DNA of 64,000 bases. It comes from Batillaria attramentaria (taxonomy: Eukaryota; Mollusca; Gastropoda; Batillariidae). Each line of letters begins with the position of its first letter. Position 1 is the first letter of the stretch. The position numbers were made by a program, and so were the translations under genes. Positions 1 to 64,000 of this stretch are shown one piece after another. The notes beneath the pieces were generated by a model. That model worked only from the letters and a program-made list of their open reading frames with translations, searched no databases and was not told the origin of the DNA. The DNA lies in the NCBI GenBank assembly GCA_018292915.2, contig JACVVK020000290.1, positions 499,001 through 563,000 of the forward strand, in the 5' to 3' direction.

Positions 1-92
1 CATTTTACTTTCCCCAAGTTTTCACTGTGTCCTTTATTTTTATGTTTGGTTGGGGTCACACCCACAATGAATTCTGATCTTTCTCACGCCAG

Positions 93-64000
<63,908 letters not shown>

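Overview
The window is animal nuclear DNA. It contains GT-AG introns, short exons in long AT-rich introns, dense SINE, LINE and MITE debris, and many TG/CA microsatellites. The repeat types and gene structure suggest a mollusc, most likely a gastropod; this is inference, because no species-diagnostic sequence was recognised.

One gene on the + strand fills the window and runs off both ends. I could chain 78 exons (93 to 64000, about 20.1 kb coding, about 6,690 codons) by matching splice sites, intron phase and protein continuity, plus one candidate 21-nt microexon. The protein is a giant single-pass membrane protein. Exons 1-59 (93-52314) encode roughly a hundred GCC2/GCC3-type cysteine-rich units (CPxGxYC, CPxGTY, GLxxPTGxC patterns). 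Exons 60-64 (52637-55969) encode a different membrane-proximal region: a Cys-rich segment, then a beta-rich segment. A transmembrane helix spans the exon 64/65 junction. Exons 66-78 (56821 to the window end) encode a cytoplasmic tail that becomes a long charged coiled coil.

The most interesting structure is a second level of repetition. Two independent variant units recur about every 700 residues, at least seven times and in the same order. The ectodomain therefore looks like tandem copies of a ~700-residue super-repeat (about 14 GCC units), superimposed on the ~50-residue unit. Copies differ in exon structure: exon 13 (1,905 bp) carries in one exon what is spread over nine exons elsewhere. 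Ectodomain introns are mostly phase 1 (49 of the first 57), while the last eight introns, in the coiled-coil region, are all phase 0. This suggests two separate histories of exon duplication.

The reading frame has two breaks, in exon 60 (near 52750) and at the exon 62/63 junction. They could be base-level assembly errors, a missed microexon in the second case, or real lesions. The last complete intron is GC-AG.

The introns hold several tRNA-derived SINE families, 3' ends of non-LTR retrotransposons (one with a twin-priming inversion), pogo-like and piggyBac-like MITEs, and minisatellites of 48, 42 and 32 bp. No second protein-coding gene, functional RNA gene, CRISPR array or bacterial-type regulatory site was found.
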